Part shown: one piece after another, positions 1 to 5,888 of the stretch
Numbering within the stretch: the first letter of the stretch is position 1
Layout of the letters: every line of letters starts with the position of its first letter
Assembly: GCA_000434935.1 (NCBI GenBank)
Contig: FR882190.1
Coordinates: 16,138 to 24,342 of the forward strand
Length of the DNA: 8,205 nucleotides
Direction: 5' to 3'
Source of the DNA: Bacteroides sp. CAG:709
GTDB taxonomy: Bacteria; Bacteroidota; Bacteroidia; Bacteroidales; UBA932
Program-made: the position numbers and the translations under genes
The notes under the pieces: generated by a model
What the model saw: only the letters and a program-made list of their open reading frames with translations
Database searches by the model: none
What the model was told of the DNA's origin: nothing

Positions 1-2235
1 ACGGCGATCGCCTCTTCTGTCGTCACGAGGGCCTCTCCTGTCGCCTCTGCGGTCATCCCTTCTGTCGTCGCGCGGACCTCTTGGACGACGCTCAGGCTCT
101 ACGTAACCCTCCGGTTTCTCGGTGAGTGCACGCATTGAAAGTCTCATCTTGCCTGTCTTCTCATCGATTTCGAGAAGTTTTACGTCCACTTCGTCGCCGA
201 CTTTGAGGACATCAGCTACGTTCTCTGTCTTGGTCCATGCGATTTCCGATACGTGGAGGAGTCCTTCCTTGCCAGGGAGAATTTCTACGAATGCACCGAA
301 ATCGAGGATTGAAACGACCTTGCCGTGATATGTCTCGCCGACTTCAGGCACAGCGCAGATACCTTCGATCCATGCGAGAGCCTTGTCGAGGGAATCCTTG
401 TCTGTAGAGAAGATATCCACGAGACCCTTTCCTCTTTCTGCATCCTCTGTGATGGTGATGGTGGTACCTGTCTCTTTCTGGATCTTCTGGATGGTCTCGC
501 CGCCCTTTCCGATAACGGCACCGATGAAGTCTGAAGGAATTTCGAGCTGCTTGAGTCTCGGAACGAATGGCTTGTAGTCCTCACGTGGCTCGCTGATGGT
601 CTTCATCATTTCGCCCATGATGTGGAGTCTGCCCTGACGTGCCTGCTCAAGTGCCTTTGCCAGAACGTCGTATGAAAGTCCGTCTACCTTGATGTCCATC
701 TGGGTAGCTGTGATACCGTCTTTGGTTCCGGTTACCTTGAAGTCCATGTCTCCGAGGTGGTCCTCGTCACCGAGGATGTCGGTAAGGATGGCGTATCTTT
801 CGTTAGGTCTGTCCTTGTCTGTGATAAGACCCATTGCAACACCTGCTACAGGTTTCTTGATCTTGACACCTGCGTCCATGAGTGCGAGGCAACCTCCGCA
901 GACTGAAGCCATTGAAGATGAACCGTTTGACTCAAGAATGTCTGATACCACGCGGATTGCGTAAGGGTTCTCAGGAGCTAGTGGAACTACTGCTTTGAGA
1001 GCACGCATTGCGAGGTTTCCGTGTCCGATTTCGCGGCGGCCTACACCTCTCTGTGCCTTGGCCTCGCCTGTTGCGAATGGAGGGAAGTTATAGTGAAGAA
1101 CGAACTGCTGTGTCTCGCGGACAAGTACTTCGTCCATTTCCTTCATATCGAGCTTGGTTCCGAGTGTAACGCTTGCAAGTGACTGTGTTTCACCACGTGT
1201 GAAGATTGCGGAACCGTGTGCGCATGGGAGGTAGCCGACTTCGCACCAGATAGGACGTACTTCGTCGGTCTTACGGCCGTCAAGACGGACTCCCTCGTCG
1301 AGAATCATGTTTCTCATTGCGGCTTTCTCCTCATTGTTGTAATATCTTGCTACCATTGCAGCCTTGGCCTCCTGGTCTTCCTCTGAAAGTGTGGCGAGGA
1401 AGTCAGCCTTGATCTGCTCGAAGCCTTCTGTCCTTTCCTGCTTAGGTTTTGCGGATTTGGCGAGGGCGTAGCATTTGTCGTAGCAGAACTCGTGAACGGC
1501 TTTCTTGAGATCCTCGTCTTCCTCGTCGTGAGGGTAGTCTCTCTTCACGTCCTTGCCGAGTTCCTTGTTCAGTTCAATCTGTACGAGGCACTGCTTCTTG
1601 ATGGCTTCGTGTGCGAATTTGATGGCTTCGAGCATGTCTGCTTCGCTTACCTCGTTCATTTCGCCTTCTACCATCATGATGTTGTCATAGGTAGCTGCAA
1701 CCATGAGTTCAAGGTCGCTGTCTGCCATTTCGCTGAATGCAGGATTGATCTTGAATTCGCCGTTGATCCTTGCGACGCGTACTTCTGAGATCGGGCCTTC
1801 GAACGGAATGTCGCTGCATGCGAGTGCTGCTGATGCTGCGAGTCCTGCGAGTGCGTCAGGCTGGGTGTCTGCGTCTGCTGAGATAAGGTTTACATTGACA
1901 TAAACCTCAAGGTGAAAATCGTCCGGGAACAGCGGTCTGAGTGCGCGGTCAACGAGGCGTGAGATGAGAATCTCATAGTCGGACGCCTTGCCTTCGCGTT
2001 TCATGAAGCCGCCAGGGAATCTTCCTGCTGAATAGAATTTCTCTTTGTAGTCTACCTGAAGAGGCATGAAGTCAGTGCCTTCCTTTACCTCTTTGGCGCA
2101 GGTTACGGTGGCGAGGAGCATTGTTCCTCCCATCTTGATGACTGCTGAACCGTCAGCCTGCTTTGCAAGCTTGCCGGTCTCGATTTCGATTACCCTGCCG
2201 TCGGATAATTCGATTTTCTTGTTAATGATGTTCAT
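1..2235 (-). CDS. pnp: Polyribonucleotide nucleotidyltransferase (PNPase), 3' end outside window
   Basis: PNPase degrades RNA 3'-to-5' by phosphorolysis, releasing nucleoside diphosphates, and acts in the cytosol as a ring-shaped trimer. The frame opens with MNIINKKIEL and stays open for 745 codons to the window edge. Domains in order: first RNase PH core with GGFMKREGKASDYEILISRL near residues 75-95; an all-alpha linker; second RNase PH core with GDEDHLGDMDFKVTGT, where Asp492, Asp498 and Lys500 match the E. coli catalytic residues 486/492/494; a KH domain with GKGG at 576-579; an S1 domain at about 632-703. After residue 707 comes a low-complexity tail of Arg and Asp (DDRR, GDRR units) that runs off the edge, so the length and stop codon are unknown. 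It lies downstream of rpsO, the conserved order. I see no clear promoter or Shine-Dalgarno sequence of its own, so expression probably depends on rpsO read-through or a non-consensus promoter. Confidence 0.97.
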   Translation of the reverse strand, partial: MNIINKKIELSDGRVIEIETGKLAKQADGSAVIKMGGTMLLATVTCAKEVKEGTDFMPLQVDYKEKFYSAGRFPGGFMKREGKASDYEILISRLVDRALRPLFPDDFHLEVYVNVNLISADADTQPDALAGLAASAALACSDIPFEGPISEVRVARINGEFKINPAFSEMADSDLELMVAATYDNIMMVEGEMNEVSEADMLEAIKFAHEAIKKQCLVQIELNKELGKDVKRDYPHDEEDEDLKKAVHEFCYDKCYALAKSAKPKQERTEGFEQIKADFLATLSEEDQEAKAAMVARYYNNEEKAAMRNMILDEGVRLDGRKTDEVRPIWCEVGYLPCAHGSAIFTRGETQSLASVTLGTKLDMKEMDEVLVRETQQFVLHYNFPPFATGEAKAQRGVGRREIGHGNLAMRALKAVVPLAPENPYAIRVVSDILESNGSSSMASVCGGCLALMDAGVKIKKPVAGVAMGLITDKDRPNERYAILTDILGDEDHLGDMDFKVTGTKDGITATQMDIKVDGLSYDVLAKALEQARQGRLHIMGEMMKTISEPREDYKPFVPRLKQLEIPSDFIGAVIGKGGETIQKIQKETGTTITITEDAERGKGLVDIFSTDKDSLDKALAWIEGICAVPEVGETYHGKVVSILDFGAFVEILPGKEGLLHVSEIAWTKTENVADVLKVGDEVDVKLLEIDEKTGKMRLSMRALTEKPEGYVEPERRPRGPRDDRRDDRRGDRRGPRDDRRGDRR

Positions 2236-2302
2236 TAGTGTTTCAATGACCTGCCTTCCCCAATGGAAGTGTGTTTTCTTTTATTTTCTTCATATATCGT
2301 CC

Positions 2303-2340
2303 CCGTATTCTGCAGCAGGTCGGTTATTATGCAGAAACGG
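2303..2340 (-). promoter_or_regulatory. Stem-loop in the pnp leader
   Basis: On the minus strand CCGTTTCTGCA (2340-2330) pairs with TGCAGAATACGG (2314-2303). This gives an 11-bp stem with one bulged T and a 15-nt loop, ending about 68 nt before the pnp start codon. No U-run follows, so it is not an intrinsic terminator. In E. coli a leader hairpin of pnp is cut by RNase III and then used by PNPase to repress its own mRNA. By position and shape this could play the same part, but that is inference; no sequence similarity is claimed. A second small hairpin, CTTCC-ATTGG-GGAAG on the minus strand, lies nearer the start codon at about 2252-2266. Confidence 0.45.
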
Positions 2341-2355
2341 AATGCTATATTCGTT

Positions 2356-2405
2356 CGCTACGCCCTTGCGGGCGGAATGGTTCGCGACCCTTGCGGGGGC
2401 TGTGC
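2356..2405. repeat. GC-rich intergenic repeat A, copy 1
   Basis: This 50-bp unit contains the small hairpin CGCCC-TTGC-GGGCG followed by several variations of CTTGCGGG and GCTGTGC. It recurs at 2530-2579 with three mismatches. After it, the GCTGTGC/TTGCG module repeats again up to about 2434. The open frames across it in several phases are by-products of GC-rich repetition, and I see no gene here. Such modules resemble the short interspersed repeats common between genes of Bacteroidota, but the family is not identified. Confidence 0.7.
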
Positions 2406-2434
2406 CTTTTTGCGAGGGCTGTGCTCTTGCGGGG

Positions 2435-2492
2435 TTTCCAGGCCCACGCGCTTTTATTACGTTACCCTCACCCTAAATCCCTCCCCTCGGGG
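2435..2492. repeat. Interspersed repeat B, copy in the rpsO-pnp gap
   Basis: This roughly 58-bp stretch matches 4369-4425 between umuD and umuC. The shared core is CCACCCTAAATCCCTCCCC or a close variant, then TCGGGG, preceded by a matching TTTCC...GCGC...TTTA/T...TACGTT segment with a few substitutions and one indel. In this copy the 3' side continues as GGGAAGGGA, which can pair with TCCCTCCCC to form a hairpin. That arm is missing in the other copy. Translated, it gives the PHPKSLPSG-like peptide typical of non-coding repeats, so it should not be called a gene. Confidence 0.75.
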
Positions 2493-2529
2493 AAGGGACT
2501 TGCTGTCGCCCTCCGGGCTTTATGGCTCA

Positions 2530-2579
2530 CGCTACGCCCTTGCGGGCGGATTGGTTCGCGTCCCTTGCGGGTGCTGTGC
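2530..2579. repeat. GC-rich intergenic repeat A, copy 2
   Basis: Direct copy of 2356-2405 with three mismatches, including the CGCCC-TTGC-GGGCG hairpin. Together with repeat B it occupies most of the space between the rpsO terminator and the pnp leader. Confidence 0.7.
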
Positions 2580-2608
2580 TCTTGCGAGGTTATCTCGTAT
2601 AAATGCTG

Positions 2609-2644
2609 AAAAAAGACCGGCTCCAGTGATGAAACCGGTCTTTT
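2609..2644 (-). terminator. Intrinsic terminator downstream of rpsO
   Basis: On the minus strand AAAAGACCGG (2644-2635) pairs perfectly with CCGGTCTTTT (2620-2611). In RNA the stem can be extended by four pairs including G-U wobbles, leaving a 6-nt loop. Six U's end the hairpin. It begins 13 nt after the rpsO stop codon, so it should end most rpsO transcripts before pnp. The stem also carries A/T tracts on both sides, so weak activity on the other strand is possible. Confidence 0.9.
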
Positions 2645-2657
2645 GCTTTCCTATCGG

Positions 2658-2933
2658 TTATCGACGGAGACCAAGCTCCTTGATGATGCTTCTGTATCTC
2701 TCGATGTCAACTCTCTGGAGGTAGTCCAGCAACTGACGTCTTTTACCTACAAGGCGGAGAAGAGAACGACGGGTTACAACGTCTTTCTTGTTCTTCTTCA
2801 CATGCTCTGTGAGGTGATTGATACGGTAGGAAAATAGAGCAACTTGACTCTCTGGTGAGCCGGTGTCTGTATTAGACTTCCCGTACTTCGCGAAAATCTC
2901 CTGCTTCTTTTCAGCTTCTAAATACTCAGCCAT
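2658..2933 (-). CDS. rpsO: 30S ribosomal protein S15
   Basis: S15 binds 16S rRNA in the platform of the small subunit, early in 30S assembly. The 91-aa product is close to the usual 89 aa. It has the family signature throughout: TGSPESQVA near residue 25, INHLTEHVKKNKKD, then SLLRLVGKRRQLLDYL and a C-terminal ERYRSIIKELGLRR. The ATG at 2933 gives the expected N-terminus (MAEYLEAEKKQEI). No Shine-Dalgarno sequence precedes it, only a very A/T-rich stretch, which is usual for Bacteroidota. It has its own promoter (3029-3059) and terminator (2609-2644), with pnp downstream on the same strand. Confidence 0.98.
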   Translation of the reverse strand: MAEYLEAEKKQEIFAKYGKSNTDTGSPESQVALFSYRINHLTEHVKKNKKDVVTRRSLLRLVGKRRQLLDYLQRVDIERYRSIIKELGLRR

Positions 2934-2966
2934 TTCGCAAAAAATTTTTATTTATAAAACAATCAC

Positions 2967-2986
2967 CGGTATCCGTCACGGATTCC
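2967..2986 (-). promoter_or_regulatory. Possible structured leader of rpsO
   Basis: The rpsO mRNA leader, about 90 nt long, contains the minus-strand hairpin ATCCG-TGA-CGGAT. Two further G-C pairs can form beyond a mismatch. S15 is known to repress its own mRNA through leader structures that differ between bacterial groups, so this is a reasonable place for such a site. The hairpin is short and the role is inferred. Confidence 0.25.
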
Positions 2987-3028
2987 CGCGTCCCCTCCAT
3001 CTGCCTGAGCAAATTTCAGAAACGGCTG

Positions 3029-3059
3029 CAAAGTTAAGAATTATTTCTTATATTGCAAA
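3029..3059 (-). promoter_or_regulatory. Promoter of rpsO
   Basis: Read on the minus strand, TTTG (3059-3056) is followed after 19 nt by TAACTTTG (3036-3029). This matches both boxes and the spacing of the Bacteroidota primary sigma factor consensus (TTTG / TAnnTTTG). The start of transcription should lie near 3022, giving a leader of about 90 nt. The -33 box is only 13 bp past the umuC stop codon. Confidence 0.85.
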
Positions 3060-3072
3060 CATCTGTTTTGAA

Positions 3073-4338
3073 TTAGACATTGACCACCATTATTTGGTTG
3101 ATGTCGGTCAGGTAGTTGGGGGTGAGATGCTCACGTCGGGTCTTCCAATCCTCGTTCGCGCTGCCTTCGACGGCGAGACCGACCGTCTTGGCGCCATATT
3201 GGTGATTCATCCTGTCTATCGTCTTCGAAAGTTCGAGCCGCTCGTCACGCTTGCTGACGGTGTCGAACAGCACGGGCTGTATGCTGCCGGGAACGATGTG
3301 CGAAAGAATGACGCCGGATTTCTTGAAAAGGATTCCAGGCCGGTAGATTTCTTCCACGAGCCTCATCGCCAACTTCGTGATTTCCAATGTATCCGCAGAT
3401 GGAATCCCGAGCATTGCGGAAGCCATGTACCCGTATTGCGGCAGGTCTTCCCGGAATCGGTTGCTGCATGCGAAAACACTGACGCATCCCGCAGCTGAGT
3501 CTTGTCCGCGGAGCGTATTGCAACAACTGGCGGCGAATGTGGCCACTGAGGATTTGAGCTGTTCTACGGAGGAAGTCATTTTTCCGAAACTCCTTGATGT
3601 AGAGATACTTTGCCGCTGAATGATCTCTGTGGTGTCTATGCACGGACGGCCGTTCAGTTCCAGCCAGGTCTGGTAACCCGGCTTATGGAAATGCCGCTGC
3701 ACCCAGTCGCCGTCCTTGTCCGCGAATTCCAACGCCGTCCGCACTCCGAGCGCGACCAGCCTCGCATACGTCCTTGGCCCGATGCCCCAAATGTCGGCAA
3801 GGTCAGCCAGCGCGAGCGCTTTCCGCCGTTTCTCGTCCGTGTCAATCATGCACACGCCGCGGTACCCGCGAAATATCTTCGCGAATTTGCTCGCGACTTT
3901 CGCCAATGTTTTCGTAGGGGCAATGCCAATGCTTACCGGAATGTCTGTGTACAATGCTATTTTCCGTATCATTCCGCGCATGAGTTCCACGATGTCGAAA
4001 TGTTCTTCGTAGCCGTCCAGATAGAGGAATTGCTCGTCAATGGAGTAGCTTTCGGTGTGCTTTACCGTCTTCCGCATGATGCTCTGCACGCGCTCCGACA
4101 TTGCCGCATACAGCATGATGTTGCTGGAGAATACGGCGACATTGTTCTTCCTGATGATGTCCTTTACTTCGAAGAATGGTGCTCCGCGCTTGATTCCCAG
4201 TGCCTTGGCTTCCGTCGTAAGTGCAATGACATTTCCGTCATTGCTCGACAATACGCATACGGGTTTTCCTTTGAGACCAGGGTGGAGGGCCCGTTCTACC
4301 GATGCGAAGAATGTGTTGCAGTCCGCGAGTGCTATCAT
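3073..4338 (-). CDS. umuC: UmuC-like Y-family translesion DNA polymerase
   Basis: UmuC is the catalytic subunit of DNA polymerase V, which copies past damaged bases with low fidelity when joined to cleaved UmuD. The 421-aa length is typical. The N-terminus MIALADCNTFFASVE carries the first metal-binding Asp (Asp6), and YSIDEQF supplies the catalytic Asp101-Glu102. FSSNIMLYAAMSERV (about 70-84) and IPVSIGIAPTKTLAKVASKFAK (about 133-154) are fingers/palm signatures. LADIWGIGPRTYARL (about 180-194) is the helix-hairpin-helix, and the little-finger domain follows. QPVLF (354-358) fits a beta-clamp binding motif. The start codon gives the conserved N-terminus; no Shine-Dalgarno sequence is seen. 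The umuD-like gene lies 92 bp upstream on the same strand, with interspersed repeat B in the gap. No terminator is visible after the stop. Confidence 0.95.
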   Translation of the reverse strand: MIALADCNTFFASVERALHPGLKGKPVCVLSSNDGNVIALTTEAKALGIKRGAPFFEVKDIIRKNNVAVFSSNIMLYAAMSERVQSIMRKTVKHTESYSIDEQFLYLDGYEEHFDIVELMRGMIRKIALYTDIPVSIGIAPTKTLAKVASKFAKIFRGYRGVCMIDTDEKRRKALALADLADIWGIGPRTYARLVALGVRTALEFADKDGDWVQRHFHKPGYQTWLELNGRPCIDTTEIIQRQSISTSRSFGKMTSSVEQLKSSVATFAASCCNTLRGQDSAAGCVSVFACSNRFREDLPQYGYMASAMLGIPSADTLEITKLAMRLVEEIYRPGILFKKSGVILSHIVPGSIQPVLFDTVSKRDERLELSKTIDRMNHQYGAKTVGLAVEGSANEDWKTRREHLTPNYLTDINQIMVVNV

Positions 4339-4368
4339 ATATTTCGGATGTTTTTGGTGATGCGGAGG

Positions 4369-4425
4369 TTTCCGGCCCTCGCGCGTTTACTACGTTGCCC
4401 CCACCCTAAATCCCTCCCCTCGGGG
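4369..4425. repeat. Interspersed repeat B, copy between umuD and umuC
   Basis: Matches 2435-2492 over about 57 bp with a few substitutions and one indel. The last half, CACCCTAAATCCCTCCCC then TCGGGG, is identical. It ends five bases before the umuD stop codon and fills most of the umuD-umuC gap. The 3' arm that would close the hairpin in the other copy is absent here. Confidence 0.75.
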
Positions 4426-4430
4426 TGCCA

Positions 4431-5351
4431 TTAGTCGCGGGGTTTGTGGATTATGAAGGTGACGGTGCCCCAGACGCTGAAATCATCCTCGGGACTAATC
4501 CGGATGCGCGGGTAATCGGGATTGGCCGGAACCAGCCAGCCCTGCCCGTCCTCCATGCGGAAATGCTTCAGCGTATATTCGCCATTGAGCTCGCACATCG
4601 CTATCTCCCGCGGCGAAGGATTCCGGTTGCTCTTGTCCACGATGACAATGTCCCCGCTGAACACCCCGGCGTCAATCATTGAATCACCGTTCACCCGTAT
4701 GAGATATGACGCCTCCGGATGCGGACAAAGCATCCGAATCAGGTCAATGTCCTGCGACTTTTCATCATTGTCCAGCGGCACCGGGAAACCCGCCACGACC
4801 CTGATATCGAAAAAGGGAATGTTGACGTGCGCCACCTTCCCGGCTGGAATGACGTCTCCAATCCTTCTAATATCTTCTGCCCGTTCAGACTTCTTTCCGG
4901 ATTCGATTTCTCCTCCTGTTTCTGTCTTCCAGCCTCTCCTTATATCCGTTACTGATATTCCTCCTTGTTCAAGGTTTTCTTCCGTTTCTGCAATCTTCAA
5001 TACTCTCTCTTTCTTTAGAAGGGCTTCAGCAATACTCTTTTTTATGAATTCCGTCCGGTTCTCCACTTTCTCCAATTCGTCTGCCAATGCCCCCGGAGCA
5101 CGGAATGAAATCATCCTGCTGTCACCCCTCGGCCGTCCTGCCCCCGGTCGCGCGCCACCACGCATTCCATTCCGCGCTCCTTCACGAGTCCTTCCGTTTT
5201 TATGCGCTCCACGCTCATTCTCTCTGCTGCCCCCAGCTAAGTCTTGCACTTCCTTTCCCATTTTTCGCATGGTTGCGTCCCTTGCGTCATTCCCGTTCTC
5301 ATCTTGCGTACCATGTCGTGCGTCAATGTCTTTTATACGATTACTATCCAT
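4431..5351 (-). CDS. umuD: UmuD/LexA-type self-cleaving S24 protein with N-terminal DNA-binding-like extension
   Basis: The C-terminal half is a UmuD/LexA-fold serine peptidase that cuts itself when stimulated by RecA filaments; cleaved UmuD activates UmuC. The cleavage site fits Ala187-Gly188 in DIRVVAGFPVP. The nucleophile is Ser224 (VNGDSMIDAGVFSGDIVIVD) and the general base Lys262 (YTLKHF). The spacing of 36 and 38 residues is close to E. coli UmuD. The protein is 306 aa, about twice a normal UmuD. Residues 1-64 are charged and probably disordered. GGARPGAGRPRGD (65-77) is AT-hook-like and leads into a ribbon-helix-helix-like stretch, RMISFRAPGALADELEKVE...FIKKSIAEAL (79-111). A charged linker follows. 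It therefore may also be a DNA-binding repressor inactivated by self-cleavage, which is inference. The start at 5351 is set by AAGGAG six bases upstream; the frame stays open further back but runs into the promoter and the REP-like repeat. Confidence 0.88.
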   Translation of the reverse strand: MDSNRIKDIDARHGTQDENGNDARDATMRKMGKEVQDLAGGSRENERGAHKNGRTREGARNGMRGGARPGAGRPRGDSRMISFRAPGALADELEKVENRTEFIKKSIAEALLKKERVLKIAETEENLEQGGISVTDIRRGWKTETGGEIESGKKSERAEDIRRIGDVIPAGKVAHVNIPFFDIRVVAGFPVPLDNDEKSQDIDLIRMLCPHPEASYLIRVNGDSMIDAGVFSGDIVIVDKSNRNPSPREIAMCELNGEYTLKHFRMEDGQGWLVPANPDYPRIRISPEDDFSVWGTVTFIIHKPRD

Positions 5352-5357
5352 AGCTCT

Positions 5358-5363
5358 CTCCTT
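5358..5363 (-). promoter_or_regulatory. Ribosome binding site of the umuD-like gene
   Basis: AAGGAG on the minus strand lies six bases before the ATG at 5351. It is the only convincing Shine-Dalgarno sequence found in the window and decides the start against the in-frame ATG at 5492. Confidence 0.75.
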
Positions 5364-5372
5364 AAAGTGCCA

Positions 5373-5380
5373 CAAATATA
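5373..5380 (-). promoter_or_regulatory. -7 box of the umuDC promoter
   Basis: TATATTTG on the minus strand matches TAnnTTTG exactly. The -33 position has no TTTG, so the promoter is probably weak or activated. A T5-C-A5 palindrome (5387-5397) lies in the spacer and could be an operator, but it is short and A/T-only. Transcription should begin near 5366, giving a leader of only about 15 nt. Confidence 0.6.
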
Positions 5381-5420
5381 CAATTCTTTTTGAAAAACGT
5401 AATACATAAATCAAGAAACG

Positions 5421-5619
5421 GAACAAGTTGGCAGGCTGTGATTTTGGTAAATCGCTGAATGCTATGGTGTTACAGAAACGCGCGCCTGCCAAGTCTCATG
5501 AAAAAACATGGGAGTTGGCAGGTCGGTTTTCTGGGGTAAAGCCTTGTAATTGACTGATATTCAATGAATAAGTGAGTAGATGTTGCCGTGGTTCGCCTGC
5601 CAACTTGTTCAGTTTTTTT
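5421..5619 (+). ncRNA. Candidate structured RNA in left repeat
   Basis: Read on the plus strand, the 16-nt 5' end (5421-5436) pairs perfectly with 5595-5610, and seven T's follow at 5613-5619. Inside, 5485-5522 forms a hairpin: an 8-bp stem (CCTGCCAA/TTGGCAGG), one mismatch, then seven more pairs including CATG/CATG and one G-U, closed by an A6 loop. The layout is that of a roughly 195-nt RNA with paired ends and a terminator-like tail. No promoter was found inside the repeat, so it may instead be DNA structure recognised by the transposase. Confidence 0.3.
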
Positions 5620-5754
5620 AGCGAGTGGGAGAGTGTCAGCAGGGCAGGCGGTCGGTTCCGGCGGACGTGGCCAGCCCACGGCCTCGGGAAGTGGGAGGTG
5701 CCTGCCGGATACAAGTTCTCGCGGGAGCGAGGACGCAGGAGACGGTAGGAGGGT
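5421..5754 (+). repeat. 334-bp REP-like repeat, left copy
   Basis: Aligned by eye without gaps to 6825-7158; six differences (5437, 5462, 5479, 5482, 5483, 5737). The first part (5421-5610) is enclosed by a perfect 16-bp inverted pair, GAACAAGTTGGCAGGC and its complement. A nested hairpin at 5485-5522 is built on the same 8-mer, CCTGCCAA/TTGGCAGG. The second part holds further short hairpins: CCCAC...GTGGG near 5684 and CTCGC-GGGA-GCGAG near 5718. It lies about 40 bp upstream of the umuD -7 box. Frames on both strands are open, but the resulting peptides are just the repeat translated. Confidence 0.92.
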
Positions 5755-5799
5755 CGAACGAAGCAGCGCGGAGTGAGTTCCGCCGGAACTGACCGCCTG
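5645..5799. repeat. 21-bp inverted repeat pair spanning the right edge of the left copy
   Basis: 5645-5665 and 5779-5799 are inverted copies with one mismatch in 21 bp, separated by 113 bp. The left arm belongs to the 334-bp repeat and the right arm lies beyond its end. The same arm in the right copy (7049-7069) has no partner, since that copy is followed by the exporter promoter. The right arm also forms its own hairpin, AGTTCC-GCC-GGAACT. The remaining 5800-5888, up to the transposase gene, is A/T-rich with no recognisable promoter. Confidence 0.7.
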
Positions 5800-5888
5800 G
5801 CCGGCGCGAAAACACAATCAATGCAAACCAACTTTCAGAACTTGAATTATTATGTTAATTAAAACCAGCATTTCACATATCTGTAATC

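Noticed and set aside
2263..2724. Open frames of 112-153 aa in the rpsO-pnp gap
   Set aside because: They translate interspersed repeats (PHPKSLPSG-like peptide), overlap each other in different phases and run over the terminator and rpsO.
3610..4434. Plus-strand 274-aa and 211-aa open frames opposite umuC
   Set aside because: They are antisense shadows of a clear umuC gene; the peptide has no family signature.
4522..5409. Plus-strand 295-aa open frame opposite the umuD-like gene
   Set aside because: It is antisense to a gene with intact catalytic motifs, and its composition (Ser/Pro/Arg) is typical of a shadow frame.
5421..5610. CRISPR-like array from the repeated 8-mers
   Set aside because: Only four copies in alternating orientation with unequal spacing; no cas gene nearby.
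5470..5831. Minus-strand open frames of 111-116 aa in both repeat copies
   Set aside because: They are translations of the palindrome-rich repeat in overlapping phases, with no promoter, no recognisable domain, and ends that change with the flank.
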